Assembly (NCBI GenBank): GCA_964626065.1
Contig: CAZVDE010000002.1
Coordinates: forward strand, 1 to 64,000
DNA from: UBA3910 sp964626065
Lineage (GTDB): Bacteria; Bacillota; Limnochordia; Darwinibacteriales; Darwinibacteriaceae
DNA: 64,000 nucleotides
Direction: 5' to 3'
A model generated the notes under the pieces. It saw only the letters and a program-made list of their open reading frames with translations. It did not search any database and was not told the origin of the DNA. Numbering within the stretch: the first letter of the stretch is position 1; every line of letters begins with the position of its first letter. Position numbers and translations under genes: made by a program. Below are positions 1 to 10,344 of this stretch, piece by piece.

Positions 1-467
1 TTCTTTAAGTCAATCTCTTGGTGGGCCACGTTCAAATCGCCGCAGACGATGACCTCTTTTTTTCTGCTCAGGCCGCTTAAGTAAGCGCGGAAATCGTCAT
101 CCCAGGCCAGGCGGTAATCGAGCCGGCCCAAGCCGCGTTGGGAGTTGGGGGTATAGACATTGACTAGGTAAAAGGACTCGTATTCTAACGTGAGCAGCCT
201 CCCCTCCCGATCATGCTCTTCCTTGCCCAAACCTCGGGTTACGGTAAGGGGTTCGTGTTTTGTGAAAACAGCGGTGCCCGAATAGCCTTTCCGCTCCGCA
301 TAATTCCAATACTTGTGGTAGCCGGGCAGTTCTAGTTCGATCTGCCCCGCCTGGAGCCTGATCTCCTGCAGGCAGAAAAAGTCGCTGTCAATTTCGCTGA
401 AAAAGTCCATAAAGCCCTTGCTGACGCAGGCGCGCAGCCCGTTTACATTCCATGAAATGAATTGCAT
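1..467 (-). CDS. exoA: Exodeoxyribonuclease III, partial (C-terminal part outside window)
   Basis: The reverse strand from the ATG at 467 reads MQFISWNVNGLRA and stays open to the window edge (about 155 residues), so the C-terminal half is missing. ExoIII/APE1-family motifs are visible: WNVNGLRA, the metal-binding LQE (FFCLQEIRLQ), YSGTAVFTK, VNVYTPNS and CGDLNVAH with the catalytic Asp and Asn. The family cleaves abasic sites and has 3'-5' exonuclease activity in base excision repair. It is divergent from the nitroreductase gene, with about 120 bases between them. The family call is secure; xth is a synonym. Confidence 0.92.
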   Translation of the reverse strand, partial: MQFISWNVNGLRACVSKGFMDFFSEIDSDFFCLQEIRLQAGQIELELPGYHKYWNYAERKGYSGTAVFTKHEPLTVTRGLGKEEHDREGRLLTLEYESFYLVNVYTPNSQRGLGRLDYRLAWDDDFRAYLSGLSRKKEVIVCGDLNVAHQEIDLK

Positions 468-589
468 CTAACCTGCTCCTTTGTTATTGTGCTGGCCACT
501 ATCTTTCGCCGCGGGCGGGGCCAACACCTGCCGGGCGGTTTAATGTGGGAATATTGTTGTCAAGTAAAACTATGATGAGGAGGCAAAAT

Positions 590-1111
590 ATGAATTTTTT
601 GGATTTAGCAAAAAAGCGTTATTCGGTACGAAGCTATAGTGACCGCCCCGTGGAAGAAGCGAAGATTAACGAAATCCTGCAAGCGGCCCGTTTGGCCCCA
701 TCGGCAGTTAACTACCAGCCCCGCCATTTTATCGTTGTCACCGATGAGGAGCTAAAGGCTGAATTGGCCAAGGCTTATACTCGGGATTGGTTTCGGGAGG
801 CGCCGGTAATTATTGTTGCCCTAGGCGATCACCAACGGGCGTGGCGCCGCCGGGACGGCAAGGACCACTGCGATATTGATGTTGCCATCGCGGTGGACCA
901 CCTCACATTGGCCGCCGCTTCTCTAGGTTTGGGTACCTGTTGGGTCTGTGCTTTTGACGCGCAAAAAGTCCACGCCGGCCTTGGTCTGCCCGGCCATTTA
1001 GAAGCGGTTGCCCTAATTCCCCTTGGTTACCCGGCTAGCGCTGATATTCCCGACAAAGAAAGGTTCGATCTTGATTCTTTGGTAAGCTGGAATGGGTTTG
1101 GTAAAAAATAG
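590..1111 (+). CDS. Nitroreductase family protein
   Basis: 173 residues beginning MNFLDLAKKRYSVRSY. The start is the ATG at 590, preceded by GAGGAGG six bases away; an in-frame ATG at 545 has no ribosome site. The N-terminal K(R)YSVRSY segment, AARLAPSAVNYQP and the C-terminal LIPLGYP are hallmarks of the FMN-dependent nitroreductase fold, which uses NAD(P)H to reduce nitro groups, quinones or flavins. The length is at the short end for the family. The physiological substrate cannot be read from sequence. It stands alone between exoA and the GGDEF-EAL gene. Confidence 0.9.
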   Translation: MNFLDLAKKRYSVRSYSDRPVEEAKINEILQAARLAPSAVNYQPRHFIVVTDEELKAELAKAYTRDWFREAPVIIVALGDHQRAWRRRDGKDHCDIDVAIAVDHLTLAAASLGLGTCWVCAFDAQKVHAGLGLPGHLEAVALIPLGYPASADIPDKERFDLDSLVSWNGFGKK

Positions 1112-1170
1112 GCAAAGGCAGGATTATTAATCTCGAACGAAGAAAACAGTGTGCAGTGAAAGGAGGCCCC

Positions 1171-3365
1171 ATGCAAAAGCAATCTCTGTCTTCTCCGCCC
1201 AAACGTTATGAGCCCCAAGGGGCCGTCCGGCTGCTCCGCCATAATAGTTGGCTGATCTTGGTCTTAGCCCTATTTGCCGTTCCCGCGATTAGCGTTTTCG
1301 CGCCCGAACCGGGTAGCGTAATAGTTTGGGCTTTTCCGCTGATGCTGATGGTTGTTTCCCTTGTTTATGACACAATTTGGCCTTTGGCTGCGGTGCTGGC
1401 CGGAACAGCGCTCAGCCGGTTTTTGCTGTGGAGGCGGCTGGTGGCGCAGGGGCAGAACGCGGCCCAAACGGGTTTGGTTTTGCACACAGTCTTTCTGCTC
1501 GCCCTCTTTTTGCTGGGATTTTTCGTAAACAGTATTTACCGCAGGCGCTTGCGGCAAAACATTTATCAGCGGGATTTTCAAAAGATGATGTCCCGATTGT
1601 CCCAGGATTTCATGACAATCAACCGGGCAAATATGGAGCGAAAAATGGTAAACTTACTACAGGCGGTGGGCGAGTTTTTTGCCATGAACAGCGCCTATTT
1701 ATTTTTGCTCGAACCGGGGGAAGAGATCATTTCTGCCACGTACATCTGGCATCGGCGCGGTGCGGAGTACTTAACTAAGCGCTTTACAGGCGCCGCCTTA
1801 GATGAATTGCCTTGGCTTGCATCCAAGCTGCGCGACAACAAATTAGTCTATGTTCAGGATCTAAACGGCCTGCCTCCCGAGGCCCGCTCAGAGCTGCAGC
1901 CTTTAATGTGCACGGCTGCCGAGGAATCGGCGGTGCTGCCCATCCACGGCGGCGGCCGTCTTTTAGGTTTTATGGGCTTTAACTGTATGGATATTATGGC
2001 CGGTTGGGGTGAAGACCAGTTTGGGCTGCTGCGCATTTTAGCCAACCTAATCGCGGATGCGGTTGTTAAAATGGAGGCAGAAAAGGAAATAGAATTTCTT
2101 GCCTATTACGACGAGCTCACCGGGCTGCCTAACCGCACCTTGTTTGCGGATCGGTTGGCAGAAGCGCTGCATTTGGCGGAGCGCAATGCTCGCCTGATCG
2201 CAGTTGTTTTCATTGATTTGGATGGTTTTAAAATGGTCAACGATGTGATTGGCCACGCCGGCGGAGATCTGCTTTTGCGGCAGGTGGCCCGCAATTTAGA
2301 AGACAACTTGCGCAAAACGGATACCGTTGCTCGTTTTGGCGCGGATGAATTCTTAGTCTTACTGAACAATATCGAAGAGCCGGTCCACATTGAGTATGTG
2401 GCCGAAAAGCTCATCCGCTTATTTGACCGGCCGCTTAAAGTCAACGGGCAGGAGTTTTTCGTTACGGCCAGTGCCGGAATTGCCGTTTCTCCGGTGGATG
2501 GCGCAGACGGGGACAGCCTGATCAAAAATGCGGATATCGCTCTGCATGAAGCTAAACTGAGGGGCAAGAACCGCTATGTTTTGTGCACCCCCGATTTAAA
2601 GCAGGAAGTAAAGATGAACATGAAACTGTCCAACAGTATGTTCCGCGCCTCCGAACGGGGTGAGCTGAGTTTACACTATCAGCCCCAGATTAATCTGCAG
2701 GCCGGCAAAATCATGGGGGTTGAGGCACTGCTGCGCTGGAAACACCCCCAATTGGGCCCGATTTCTCCCGCCCGGTTTATTCCCCTGGCGGAAAAGAGCG
2801 GTTTGATCACAAAAATCGGGGAGTGGGTACTCAAAGAGGCTGTGCGGCAGAGTAAAAGCTGGCAGCAGGCGGGCCTCTCGCCGCTGCGGATGGGGGTCAA
2901 CCTTTCGGCGATTCAATTTAATGATCCGCGCATCGTGGATCTAATCGGCGAGGTGCTGGCCAAAAACGGGTTGGCGGCCGAATGCTTAGAAGTGGAAATC
3001 ACTGAGAATATGGTGATCCGCGATCTGGATTATACGCTTGAAATCCTGCGTAAGCTGAAGGAATTGGGTGTTTCAATCGCCATCGATGACTTCGGTACAG
3101 AATATTCTGCCCTGGGCCGCCTCAAACTACTTCCGCTGGATCGCATCAAGATTGATATGCAGTTTGTCCAGGGTATTGATCACAGCCAGAAGGACCGGGC
3201 CATTACCGAGGTCATGATTAATTTGGGCAAAAGCCTGGGGCTGAAAGTTCTGGCTGAAGGGGTGGAGACCGCATCTCAACTTGAGTTTTTAAGAAACAAA
3301 CGCTGCGATGATGTGCAGGGTTTCTATTATTACAGGCCCATGCCCGCGGCCGAAATGGAAAAACT
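1171..3365 (+). CDS. Membrane GAF-GGDEF-EAL protein, 3' end lost in gap
   Basis: Start is the ATG at 1171 with AGGAGG just upstream (a GTG at 1156 lacks a site). About 731 residues precede the N gap. Order: four or so membrane helices (residues 30-130), a GAF-like region (about 160-300), GGDEF (about 305-470) and EAL (about 490-730). The GGDEF signature reads GADEF (residues 390-394), one glycine short of consensus, with an RKTD I-site just upstream. The EAL domain looks catalytically complete: EALLRW at 518, EITEN, IDDFGTEYSAL and AEGVE. I infer c-di-GMP phosphodiesterase activity, with cyclase activity uncertain. Only the last few residues should lie in the gap. Confidence 0.88.
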
Positions 3366-3465
3366 NNNNNNNNNNNNNNNNNNNNNNNNNNNNNNNNNNN
3401 NNNNNNNNNNNNNNNNNNNNNNNNNNNNNNNNNNNNNNNNNNNNNNNNNNNNNNNNNNNNNNNNN
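3366..3465. other. Scaffold gap of 100 N
   Basis: Exactly 100 N, a conventional placeholder, so the true length is unknown. Unlike the gap at 20725, the two flanks share no sequence. The stop of the GGDEF-EAL gene and the start plus N-terminal domain of the methyltransferase must lie here. Methyltransferases of this type usually have 100 or more residues before the YTP motif, so the real gap is probably longer than 100 bases. Reading frames running through the N are not genes. Confidence 0.97.
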
Positions 3466-5140
3466 AGAATTAAGGGGCGGCGAGCTTTATCTCGATCAAG
3501 TCCGGGCCGGGGCGGGCCCGCCTGGGGCAGGGCGCTTGCTTGCGTCTCTCGTTCCCGTTGATCGCGACATCTGCGCCGCGGAGCGCGACATTTTGCGCGC
3601 CGTGGGCGGGCTGCGGTTTGAATTCTGTGCGGAAGACGATCTTCTCGGTTTTATTTATATGTCCCTCAGCAATCTGGGCAGGCGCAAAAAAGCGGGCAGT
3701 TACTATACTCCCTCGCCAATTGCGGCCCGTTTGGCCGCTCTGTGCTTGGGCTGTAAGAACAAAGCCCCTTTAAGAATTATCGACCCCTGCTGCGGATCGG
3801 GAAATTTCCTTCTGAAGCTGTTTTTCGAACTGAAAAAAGGCTATTTGGCTGCCGGAGCGGGCGAAGCGGAAGCTAGCCGAAGGGCGGCGGCCGGTCTGCA
3901 CGGCTGCGATCTAGATCACACAGCGGTAGCTCTGGCCAGGCTGAATTTGTCTTTAGCTGCGGGGGCGGGCTGTGACTATTCCTCGGTGGCCGGCAGGATC
4001 AAAGTGCGAGACAGCCTTACTTGCAGTTGGCCGGGGCCCGATTTTGATTTGGTCATTGGCAACCCCCCCTGGGGTTACGCCTTTACCGATAGCCAGCTGG
4101 CGGCGCTGTCCGCAAGGTATGAAACTGCCCGGGGCCGCGAATCCTTTGCACTTTTTATCGAGCTGGCGCTTCGGCTGCTGCGTCCCGGCGGGGCCATGGC
4201 TTATGTGCTGCCCCAGGCGTTTCTCAATGTGGAGCTGCATCAAGATGTGCGCAAGCTGCTGTTGGAAACGGCAAGGCTGGAATGGGCGGAATTTCTTGAT
4301 GATGCCTTTGACGGCGTATTTGCACCCGCTTTACTGCTTAGGGCGGTCAAAGGAAAAGCCCGCCCGGAACACAAGATGACAGTTGTTTCAGGCCGCGGTG
4401 TCCACCGCATCGGCCAAGCGCGTTTTGCCCAAAACGATCTTACCCAGTTCAACCTAGGCTGCACCGATGGGGAACAGGCCATCCTGGAGAAGATGAAAAG
4501 GGTGCCGGGAGTCATGTATTTGCGGGGCAGCGCAAAGTTCGCGTTAGGCATTGTGACCGGGGATAACCGCAGGTTTATTAAGGATCAAGACCGGCCGGGC
4601 GCGGAGGCCGTTCTCAAGGGCAGTGATATCTTCAAATATAATTATGCTGAGCCGCAAAGCCGCATTTTGTTTACACCGGAGAAATTTCAGCAGGTGGCGC
4701 CTTTGAAGTATTACCGGGCACCGGAAAAACTCATCTACCGCTTTATCAACAAACAGCTCGTTTTTGCCTACGATGATCGGCAGATGCTCAGCCTAAACAG
4801 CGCTAATGTTCTGATCCCCGAGTTGACAGGCTACCGGATTAAATACGCGGCCGCAGTGTTGAACTCCAGTTTTGCACAGTTCTTTTTCCAAATGAGCTAT
4901 GCTTCGGTGAAAGTCCTGCGCCGGCATTTGGAGTCCATACCCATCCCCGCTTGCCCTTTGGAGACCCAAACCGCAATAATCAGCTTGGTTGATTTAATCC
5001 TGCAGGAGACAAGGGGTGAAAGGCGCCGGCAGCTTTATGCGGCGATAGATGGGCACCTTGGCCCTTTATACAATTTGACGGGCCGGGAAATACGGCAAAT
5101 TTATGCACAAGTTGGCAGCGAGCCCCTATTTCCGCCGTAA
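3466..5140 (+). CDS. N6-adenine DNA methyltransferase (Eco57I/TaqI-like), 5' end lost in gap
   Basis: 557 residues are visible, starting inside the N gap. The AdoMet site reads DPCCGSGNFL (motif I), preceded by AGSYYTPSPIA, and the catalytic motif IV is GNPPWGYAF, typical of gamma-class N6-adenine methylases. The C-terminal 250 residues match the style of a TaqI-like target recognition region (ASVKVLRRHLESIPIP). No restriction endonuclease gene is visible nearby. It could be a solitary methylase, or a type IIG fusion whose nuclease part is in the gap. Target sequence unknown. The downstream gene follows after 81 bases with its own likely promoter. Confidence 0.85.
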
Positions 5141-5144
5141 AATG

Positions 5145-5174
5145 TTGTCCTTTGCCGGGCAGATATGATAAAAT
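5145..5174 (+). promoter_or_regulatory. Putative sigma-A promoter for the GGDEF/HD-GYP gene
   Basis: TTGTCC (5145-5150), an 18-base spacer, then TAAAAT (5169-5174), about 48 bases before the ATG. Other registers in the same A/T-rich stretch are possible (TTGCCG with TACAAA). Confidence 0.4.
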
Positions 5175-5221
5175 ACAAAATGAATTGAATTAGCGGGAAT
5201 TCAGGAAAGGAGTCCGGCCCC

Positions 5222-8137
5222 ATGAGACTGCGGCAAGGCGGCGCAAGTGCGGTGAAAACACTACTTCTGCTCGTGGCCCTGTTTTTGGTGTGCTTTCTTT
5301 CCCAGGCCGGCGCGGCCCGCGCAGATGTGCTGCGCGAAATAGAATCGCTGTGGAGCGCGGCGCTCGAAGAGCATGGTGCTATTTTGTTTATAGTGCGGCC
5401 GGATACGGGCGAGATCGTGAGGGCCAATGCCGCTGCAGCCCGCTTTTACGGTTATTCCCGGGAACAGCTGGAAAGCTTTGTTATGCAGGATCTTAACCTT
5501 TATTCTCGGGAAAGAATCAACCAAGAAAGGGAAAAAGCGGCACAGAAGGGGCTGCACTATATTACGGTGCCCCAGCGCTTGGCTGATGGGGAGATCCGCA
5601 TGGTGGGCCTGCAGTCTTTCCCCCTTTTTAGCGATGAGAGCGGTTTTATGCTCTGCATGTTCAGCGATGTCACGGAAGAATTATTCACCCGCAGCGAGCT
5701 GGAAAAAAGTGTCGAGCGCCTTAAGCGGGCCGAAACAATCGCCAGCATCGGGGCTTGGGAGTTTCATCTCGATCAGGGCCGCGTGCTTCTTTCCGAAGGA
5801 GCGCAGCGTATCTTGGGTTGGCCCGGCCCGGAGCAAACACTGCAGGATACGTATGATAATACGCTGCCCGAATACCGCAAACTGCGGGAAGATGCCCTCA
5901 GGGGTTTAGTGGAGCAAGGGCAGTCCTATGACATTCGCTTTAAACTGTGGCGCGCCACCGATGGCGAAGTGATTGACATTCATTCCATCGGCAAATACGA
6001 CGAGGAAACAAATATCGTGTTTGGCACTTTCCAGGATATTAGCGAGTTTTTGGCAAAAGACGCGGCCATGGCCGCCCTGCGCAAGAGGCACATGGATCTA
6101 TTGTTGGTTTTTGCCTCAGTTCAGTTAGCCGTAATTGTGCTGCTGCTGTTTCTCAACCGCCAGCGTAGAAAGGCGGAACAGGCGGTCAGGCAGAACCTAA
6201 AACGCAATGAAAGCCTGGTGCGCATTTTGCAGCATCCCGCGGAATCGATGGAGGATCTGCTGGACTACGCGCTGCACGAGTCGATTACGCTCACGGGCAG
6301 CAGTATCGGTTATATCTACCTCTACGACGAAAAAACAAAACAGTTTACGCTCAATACCTGGTCGCGCGGGGTAATGGACCAATGCGAAATCAAGGATCCG
6401 CAAGACGTGTACGATTTGGAAAAAACGGGCATTTGGGGCGAAGCGGTGCGCCGGCGCAGGCCCTTGATTGTCAACGATTTCCAAGCGCCTCACCCTTCGA
6501 AAAAGGGTTATCCCCGGGGCCACGCCCCTTTGCTAAAATACCTGACGGTACCCGTCTTCGACCAAGAGCGAATCGTGGCGGTGGTGGGCCTGGCCAATAA
6601 AAAGGCAGATTATGACGATATGGACGTCTGGCAGGTTGCGCTGCTTATGAATAATGTGTGGATGATGGTGGAGCGCAGGCGCAGCGATAGGGCGCTGCTT
6701 GGCGAGAAAGAACGTTTGGGGGCCACGCTGCTCTCAGTAAGCGAAGGTGTGATTGCCACCGATCGCCTGGGGCGGATTGAAATGATTAATAAGGCTGCGG
6801 AAGAGCTGACGGGCTGGGAGGAGCGGGATGCTTTGGGCAGGCCTTTTCAAGAAATTTATGTTCTTAAGGCGGAAAACGGCGCTGCAGACCCGCACTCCGA
6901 TCCCATTACTCTGGCTTTAGAAACGGGGCGGCGCGTACAGCCGGAAAATACCAGGGTGCTGGTGACTCGCAGCGGCCGCAAACTGGATATCGCGGACAGC
7001 GCGGCGCCCATTCGCAATGCGCACGGGGAAATTACCGGCGCGGTGCTTGTCTTCAGGGATGTCAGCGCCGAAAGGAAGCGCCTCGCGGAAATTGAGTATT
7101 TAAGCCGCCACGACCATCTTACGGGCGTGCATAACCGCCGCTATTTCGATGAAAAATTAAAAGAGCTTGATACCCCGGGCAATCTACCCATTTCTATCGC
7201 CATTGCGGATGTGGATGGGTTGAAGATTGTCAATGATACCTTCGGCCATGAGGCGGGGGATCAGGTTTTACGGATGGCCACATCCGTTATGCGGCGCTGC
7301 AGTCGTGCCGGCGATATTGCCGCTCGCTGGGGCGGCGATGAATTCGTGCTGCTGCTGCCCAAAACCGATTTGGAAGAGGTAAGGCTGTTGGCCGAAAGCA
7401 TAGAAGAAGTGTTCATGCGTGAAACAATGCAGTCTTTTCCCCTTTCTATTTCCTTGGGCTGGCAGACTAAAACGGAAGCGGGGGAATCGCTTGCGGATGT
7501 GTTTAAAGAGGCGGAAAATCATATGTACCGGGCCAAATTGCTGCAGAGCCCCGGTATCCGCAGTGAAATGATCCACGCCTTAATGGCCGCCCTTTATGAG
7601 AAAAATCCCCGAGAAGAACAGCACTGCAAACGGGTGAGCAGGCTCAGCCAGTCTCTAGGCCAAGCACTGGGCCTTACGGAGCGGGACGTGAAAGAGTTGG
7701 AAATAATCGGCCTTTTCCATGATATTGGCAAGGTGAGCATTCCGGAGAGCATTTTGAATAAAGCGGGTGAATTAACGGACCATGATTGGGAACAGATCAG
7801 GCGCCACCCGGAAGTGGGGTACAGGGTGCTGAGCAACGTTCATGATATGGCGGACATAGCGGAATATGTCCTCGCTCACCACGAGCGCTGGGATGGCACC
7901 GGTTATCCCCGAGGCTTGATAGGCGAGGAGACTCCCCTGCAGAGCCGGATTATTGCCGTTGCCGATGCCTATGACGCCATGCTCAGCTATAGGCCTTACC
8001 GCAGCAGCCTAACGCAGGCGGAGGCGGTTGCAGAACTCAAACGCTGTGCGGGGACACAGTTTGATCCTTACATTGTGGATGTGTTCTTACGCATGCTGGA
8101 GGAAAGCCCGGGCGAGGCCGCGGCCACCGGGGAATAA
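5222..8137 (+). CDS. PAS/GAF sensor with GGDEF and HD-GYP domains (c-di-GMP synthesis and breakdown)
   Basis: 971 residues; the ATG at 5222 is preceded by AAAGGAG. Order: signal/anchor helix (12-32), PAS (about 45-150), second PAS-like region (160-275), a membrane helix (about 290-312), GAF (about 335-480), PAS (495-615), GGDEF (625-780), HD-GYP (785-960). The cyclase site is canonical GGDEF (704-708), with an intact RAGD inhibitory site at 695-698. The phosphodiesterase half has HDIGK from 833, HH and DGTGYP ending at 896. Both opposing activities therefore look intact in one chain, probably switched by the PAS/GAF sensors. The ligand is unknown. Confidence 0.92.
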   Translation: MRLRQGGASAVKTLLLLVALFLVCFLSQAGAARADVLREIESLWSAALEEHGAILFIVRPDTGEIVRANAAAARFYGYSREQLESFVMQDLNLYSRERINQEREKAAQKGLHYITVPQRLADGEIRMVGLQSFPLFSDESGFMLCMFSDVTEELFTRSELEKSVERLKRAETIASIGAWEFHLDQGRVLLSEGAQRILGWPGPEQTLQDTYDNTLPEYRKLREDALRGLVEQGQSYDIRFKLWRATDGEVIDIHSIGKYDEETNIVFGTFQDISEFLAKDAAMAALRKRHMDLLLVFASVQLAVIVLLLFLNRQRRKAEQAVRQNLKRNESLVRILQHPAESMEDLLDYALHESITLTGSSIGYIYLYDEKTKQFTLNTWSRGVMDQCEIKDPQDVYDLEKTGIWGEAVRRRRPLIVNDFQAPHPSKKGYPRGHAPLLKYLTVPVFDQERIVAVVGLANKKADYDDMDVWQVALLMNNVWMMVERRRSDRALLGEKERLGATLLSVSEGVIATDRLGRIEMINKAAEELTGWEERDALGRPFQEIYVLKAENGAADPHSDPITLALETGRRVQPENTRVLVTRSGRKLDIADSAAPIRNAHGEITGAVLVFRDVSAERKRLAEIEYLSRHDHLTGVHNRRYFDEKLKELDTPGNLPISIAIADVDGLKIVNDTFGHEAGDQVLRMATSVMRRCSRAGDIAARWGGDEFVLLLPKTDLEEVRLLAESIEEVFMRETMQSFPLSISLGWQTKTEAGESLADVFKEAENHMYRAKLLQSPGIRSEMIHALMAALYEKNPREEQHCKRVSRLSQSLGQALGLTERDVKELEIIGLFHDIGKVSIPESILNKAGELTDHDWEQIRRHPEVGYRVLSNVHDMADIAEYVLAHHERWDGTGYPRGLIGEETPLQSRIIAVADAYDAMLSYRPYRSSLTQAEAVAELKRCAGTQFDPYIVDVFLRMLEESPGEAAATGE

Positions 8138-8201
8138 TCGTGGCGTATTTCGAGGTAGGAGAGGGCAAGGATAAGATACGAGAAGCGGGAGGAAACAGGA
8201 A

Positions 8202-8462
8202 ATGAAACAAGTTGTTGTGACAGTGAATGCGGAAGTTGGACTCCATGCCAGGCCGGCCAGCCTTTTTGTGAAGAAGGCCGCCGAATTTTCCTCTGCCATT
8301 ACTGTGCAGAAGGGCGATAGGAAGGTTGATGCCAAACGTCTGTTGGCCGTCATGTCCTTGGGTGTTAAACAAGGGGAAAATATCACTATTAACGCGGAAG
8401 GCCCTGACGAGCAGGCAGCGGTGGAAGCCTTACAGCAGTTAGTGGAATCCAACTTTGAATAG
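8202..8462 (+). CDS. ptsH: HPr-like phosphocarrier protein of the PTS, lacking Ser46
   Basis: 86 residues, normal HPr length, with GGGAGGA before the ATG. The active-site segment GLHARPAS places the phosphorylated histidine at 15, so PEP-dependent phosphotransfer from Enzyme I should work. The regulatory position reads AKRLLAVMSLG, putting Arg at 46 where Bacillota HPr normally has Ser. I checked the codon: CGT. HPr kinase could not phosphorylate this residue, so CcpA-type control through HPr(Ser-P) is not expected from this protein. ptsI follows after 12 bases. No sugar-specific EII is in the window. Confidence 0.95.
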   Translation: MKQVVVTVNAEVGLHARPASLFVKKAAEFSSAITVQKGDRKVDAKRLLAVMSLGVKQGENITINAEGPDEQAAVEALQQLVESNFE

Positions 8463-8474
8463 AGGGGGAAGTGC

Positions 8475-10130
8475 ATGTCAACCTTACGAGGTATGGGAGT
8501 TTCAAGGGGGGTGGCCATCGGCACCGTTTTTGTAAAACAAGAGGCGGAGCCGAAGATTGAAAGGACAGCCATTCGTTCCGCGCCGGCCGAGTTGAGGCGG
8601 CTGGAGGAAGCCCTCAAACGGGCCGAGCAGCAGCTGAAGGAATTATACGAGCGGGCTTTAGAGGCCGTGGGCGAAAGTGAAGCCCTTATTTTTGAAGTCC
8701 ACCGAATGATGCTGGCGGATGAAGATTTCTTGGGCCGCATCCGGGAAGTGATCAGCGGTGAAAAAGTGAATGCCGCCTACGCGGTCACGGTGGCGCGAGA
8801 TGAATACGCGGCTCTTTTTTCCCAAATGGACGATGCCTACATGCAAGAGCGGGCGGCGGATATCGTGGATATTTCCACACGTTTGATCAACGCACTAACG
8901 GGTACTGCCCCCGGATCTTTGGCGGGGATCAAGGAGCCCGTTGTGGTTGCGGCGCGCGATCTTCTGCCTTCCGATACAATGCAGATTGATAAGCAGTACC
9001 TGCTGGGCATAATCACGGAAGCGGGAGGCGAGACTTCCCATTCTTCCATTTTAGCCAGGGCGATGCAGATTCCGGCCGTTGTCGGGGTGCCGGGTTTACT
9101 GGCCTCGCTGCAGCCGGGTGCTGCTGTAATCGTAGATGGTGAGGGGGGCGAAGTATTTATCAACCCCGGCCCGTCCCAGATCAAGCATTGGCAGCAGAAA
9201 CAAAGCGAGCACAAAGACTACCTGGCCAGGTTGCAGAGGCTCAAGGGTACTGAGAGCATGACGCGAGACGGGGTGCGGATTAGGGTGGCCGCCAACATCG
9301 GCACGCCTGAAGATATGGATGCTGTTTTAGCCAACGATGCGGAGGGCATAGGTTTATTTCGCACCGAATTTTTATATATGCACGGCGATGCCCTACCAAG
9401 CGAAGAGGTACAGTTTCAAGCTTATAAATCCGTTTTGGAAAAGCTCAAGGATCGGCCCGTAATTATCCGCACACTGGATGTTGGCGGTGATAAAGAAATC
9501 CCTTATTTGGACATTCCGCGGGAGGACAATCCCTTTTTGGGCTATCGGGCGATCCGCGTCTGCTTGGACCGGCCGGAGTTATTTAAAACACAGCTGCGCG
9601 CGCTGCTGCGGGCCAGCATTTACGGACAGCTGGGGATCATGTTTCCCATGATTACGGGCGTGGCAGAGGTGCGCCGGGCAAAAGAGCTGGTGCGGGAAGT
9701 TCAGGAAGAGCTGCGAAAAAACGGTGTGCCTTACAGCCCCGATGTGGAAATAGGGGTCATGATCGAAACGCCCGCCGCGGCCTTGATCAGCGCTGAGCTG
9801 GCCAAGGAGGTTGATTTTTTTAGCATCGGTACAAATGATTTAACACAATATACGCTGGCAGTGGATAGGATGAATACTAAGGTTGCCCATTTATATGATA
9901 CCCACCACCCGGCGGTGCTGCGCTTGATGCGCCTTACGATTGAAAACGGCCATAAAGAAGGAATTTGGGTGGGCATCTGCGGTGAGGCCGCCGCTGATCT
10001 TAGTTTGACTGAGACCTTCGTGGCCATGGGTATTGATGAACTGAGCATGAACGCAGGATCCGTTTTGGAAATAAGGGAAAGAATACAAGGGATTACTGCG
10101 GCAGCGGCTCGGGAGCGGCTGCAAATTTAG
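8475..10130 (+). CDS. ptsI: PEP-protein phosphotransferase (PTS Enzyme I)
   Basis: 551 residues, close to the usual 570. It transfers phosphate from PEP to HPr. The phosphohistidine lies in GGETSHSSILARAMQIP (His189), the PEP-binding arginine region reads GIGLFRTEFLYM, and the C-terminal catalytic Cys is in GICGEAAAD. The ribosome site is AGAGGGGGAAG before the ATG. It is translated directly after ptsH and followed by a rho-independent terminator at 10147, so ptsHI forms a compact two-gene unit. Confidence 0.96.
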   Translation: MSTLRGMGVSRGVAIGTVFVKQEAEPKIERTAIRSAPAELRRLEEALKRAEQQLKELYERALEAVGESEALIFEVHRMMLADEDFLGRIREVISGEKVNAAYAVTVARDEYAALFSQMDDAYMQERAADIVDISTRLINALTGTAPGSLAGIKEPVVVAARDLLPSDTMQIDKQYLLGIITEAGGETSHSSILARAMQIPAVVGVPGLLASLQPGAAVIVDGEGGEVFINPGPSQIKHWQQKQSEHKDYLARLQRLKGTESMTRDGVRIRVAANIGTPEDMDAVLANDAEGIGLFRTEFLYMHGDALPSEEVQFQAYKSVLEKLKDRPVIIRTLDVGGDKEIPYLDIPREDNPFLGYRAIRVCLDRPELFKTQLRALLRASIYGQLGIMFPMITGVAEVRRAKELVREVQEELRKNGVPYSPDVEIGVMIETPAAALISAELAKEVDFFSIGTNDLTQYTLAVDRMNTKVAHLYDTHHPAVLRLMRLTIENGHKEGIWVGICGEAAADLSLTETFVAMGIDELSMNAGSVLEIRERIQGITAAAARERLQI

Positions 10131-10146
10131 CTTGGAGGGGCACGTA

Positions 10147-10178
10147 AACGTCGGGAATCTTCCCGGCGTTTTTTTTTT
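10147..10178 (+). terminator. Rho-independent terminator after ptsI
   Basis: AACGTCGGGA pairs with TCCCGGCGTT across a four-base loop (one G-U pair), followed by an unbroken run of T's. Confidence 0.9.
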
Positions 10179-10198
10179 GCTTAATTAAGCAGCCCCCA

Positions 10199-10227
10199 TT
10201 GCCTCAAACAGCGTATATAAGTAATAA
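10199..10227 (+). promoter_or_regulatory. Possible promoter for the peptide-binding protein gene
   Basis: TTGCCT, 17-base spacer, TAATAA, in the A/T-rich stretch between the ptsI terminator and the binding protein. A weak match; the leader would be about 110 bases long. I recognise no riboswitch in it. Confidence 0.3.
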
Positions 10228-10344
10228 TTAATATAGACTTGTCCGAAATGTGTTAAATTGTGTGCCTTGTAGGGAGGATTAAGTACAAGTCGCGTGGAAC
10301 AACATTACACGAGTGGAATAGAAAAATTCAAAGGAGGTTATTTG

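Noticed and set aside
3308..3561. Reading frames that run through the 100 N at 3366-3465, joining the EAL protein to a tail or extending the methylase upstream
   Set aside because: The N are placeholders of unknown true length, so frame across them has no meaning; both genes are reported as partial.
8087..8740. 217-residue minus-strand frame opposite ptsH and the start of ptsI
   Set aside because: Composition is that of an antisense shadow; the plus-strand genes are certain.
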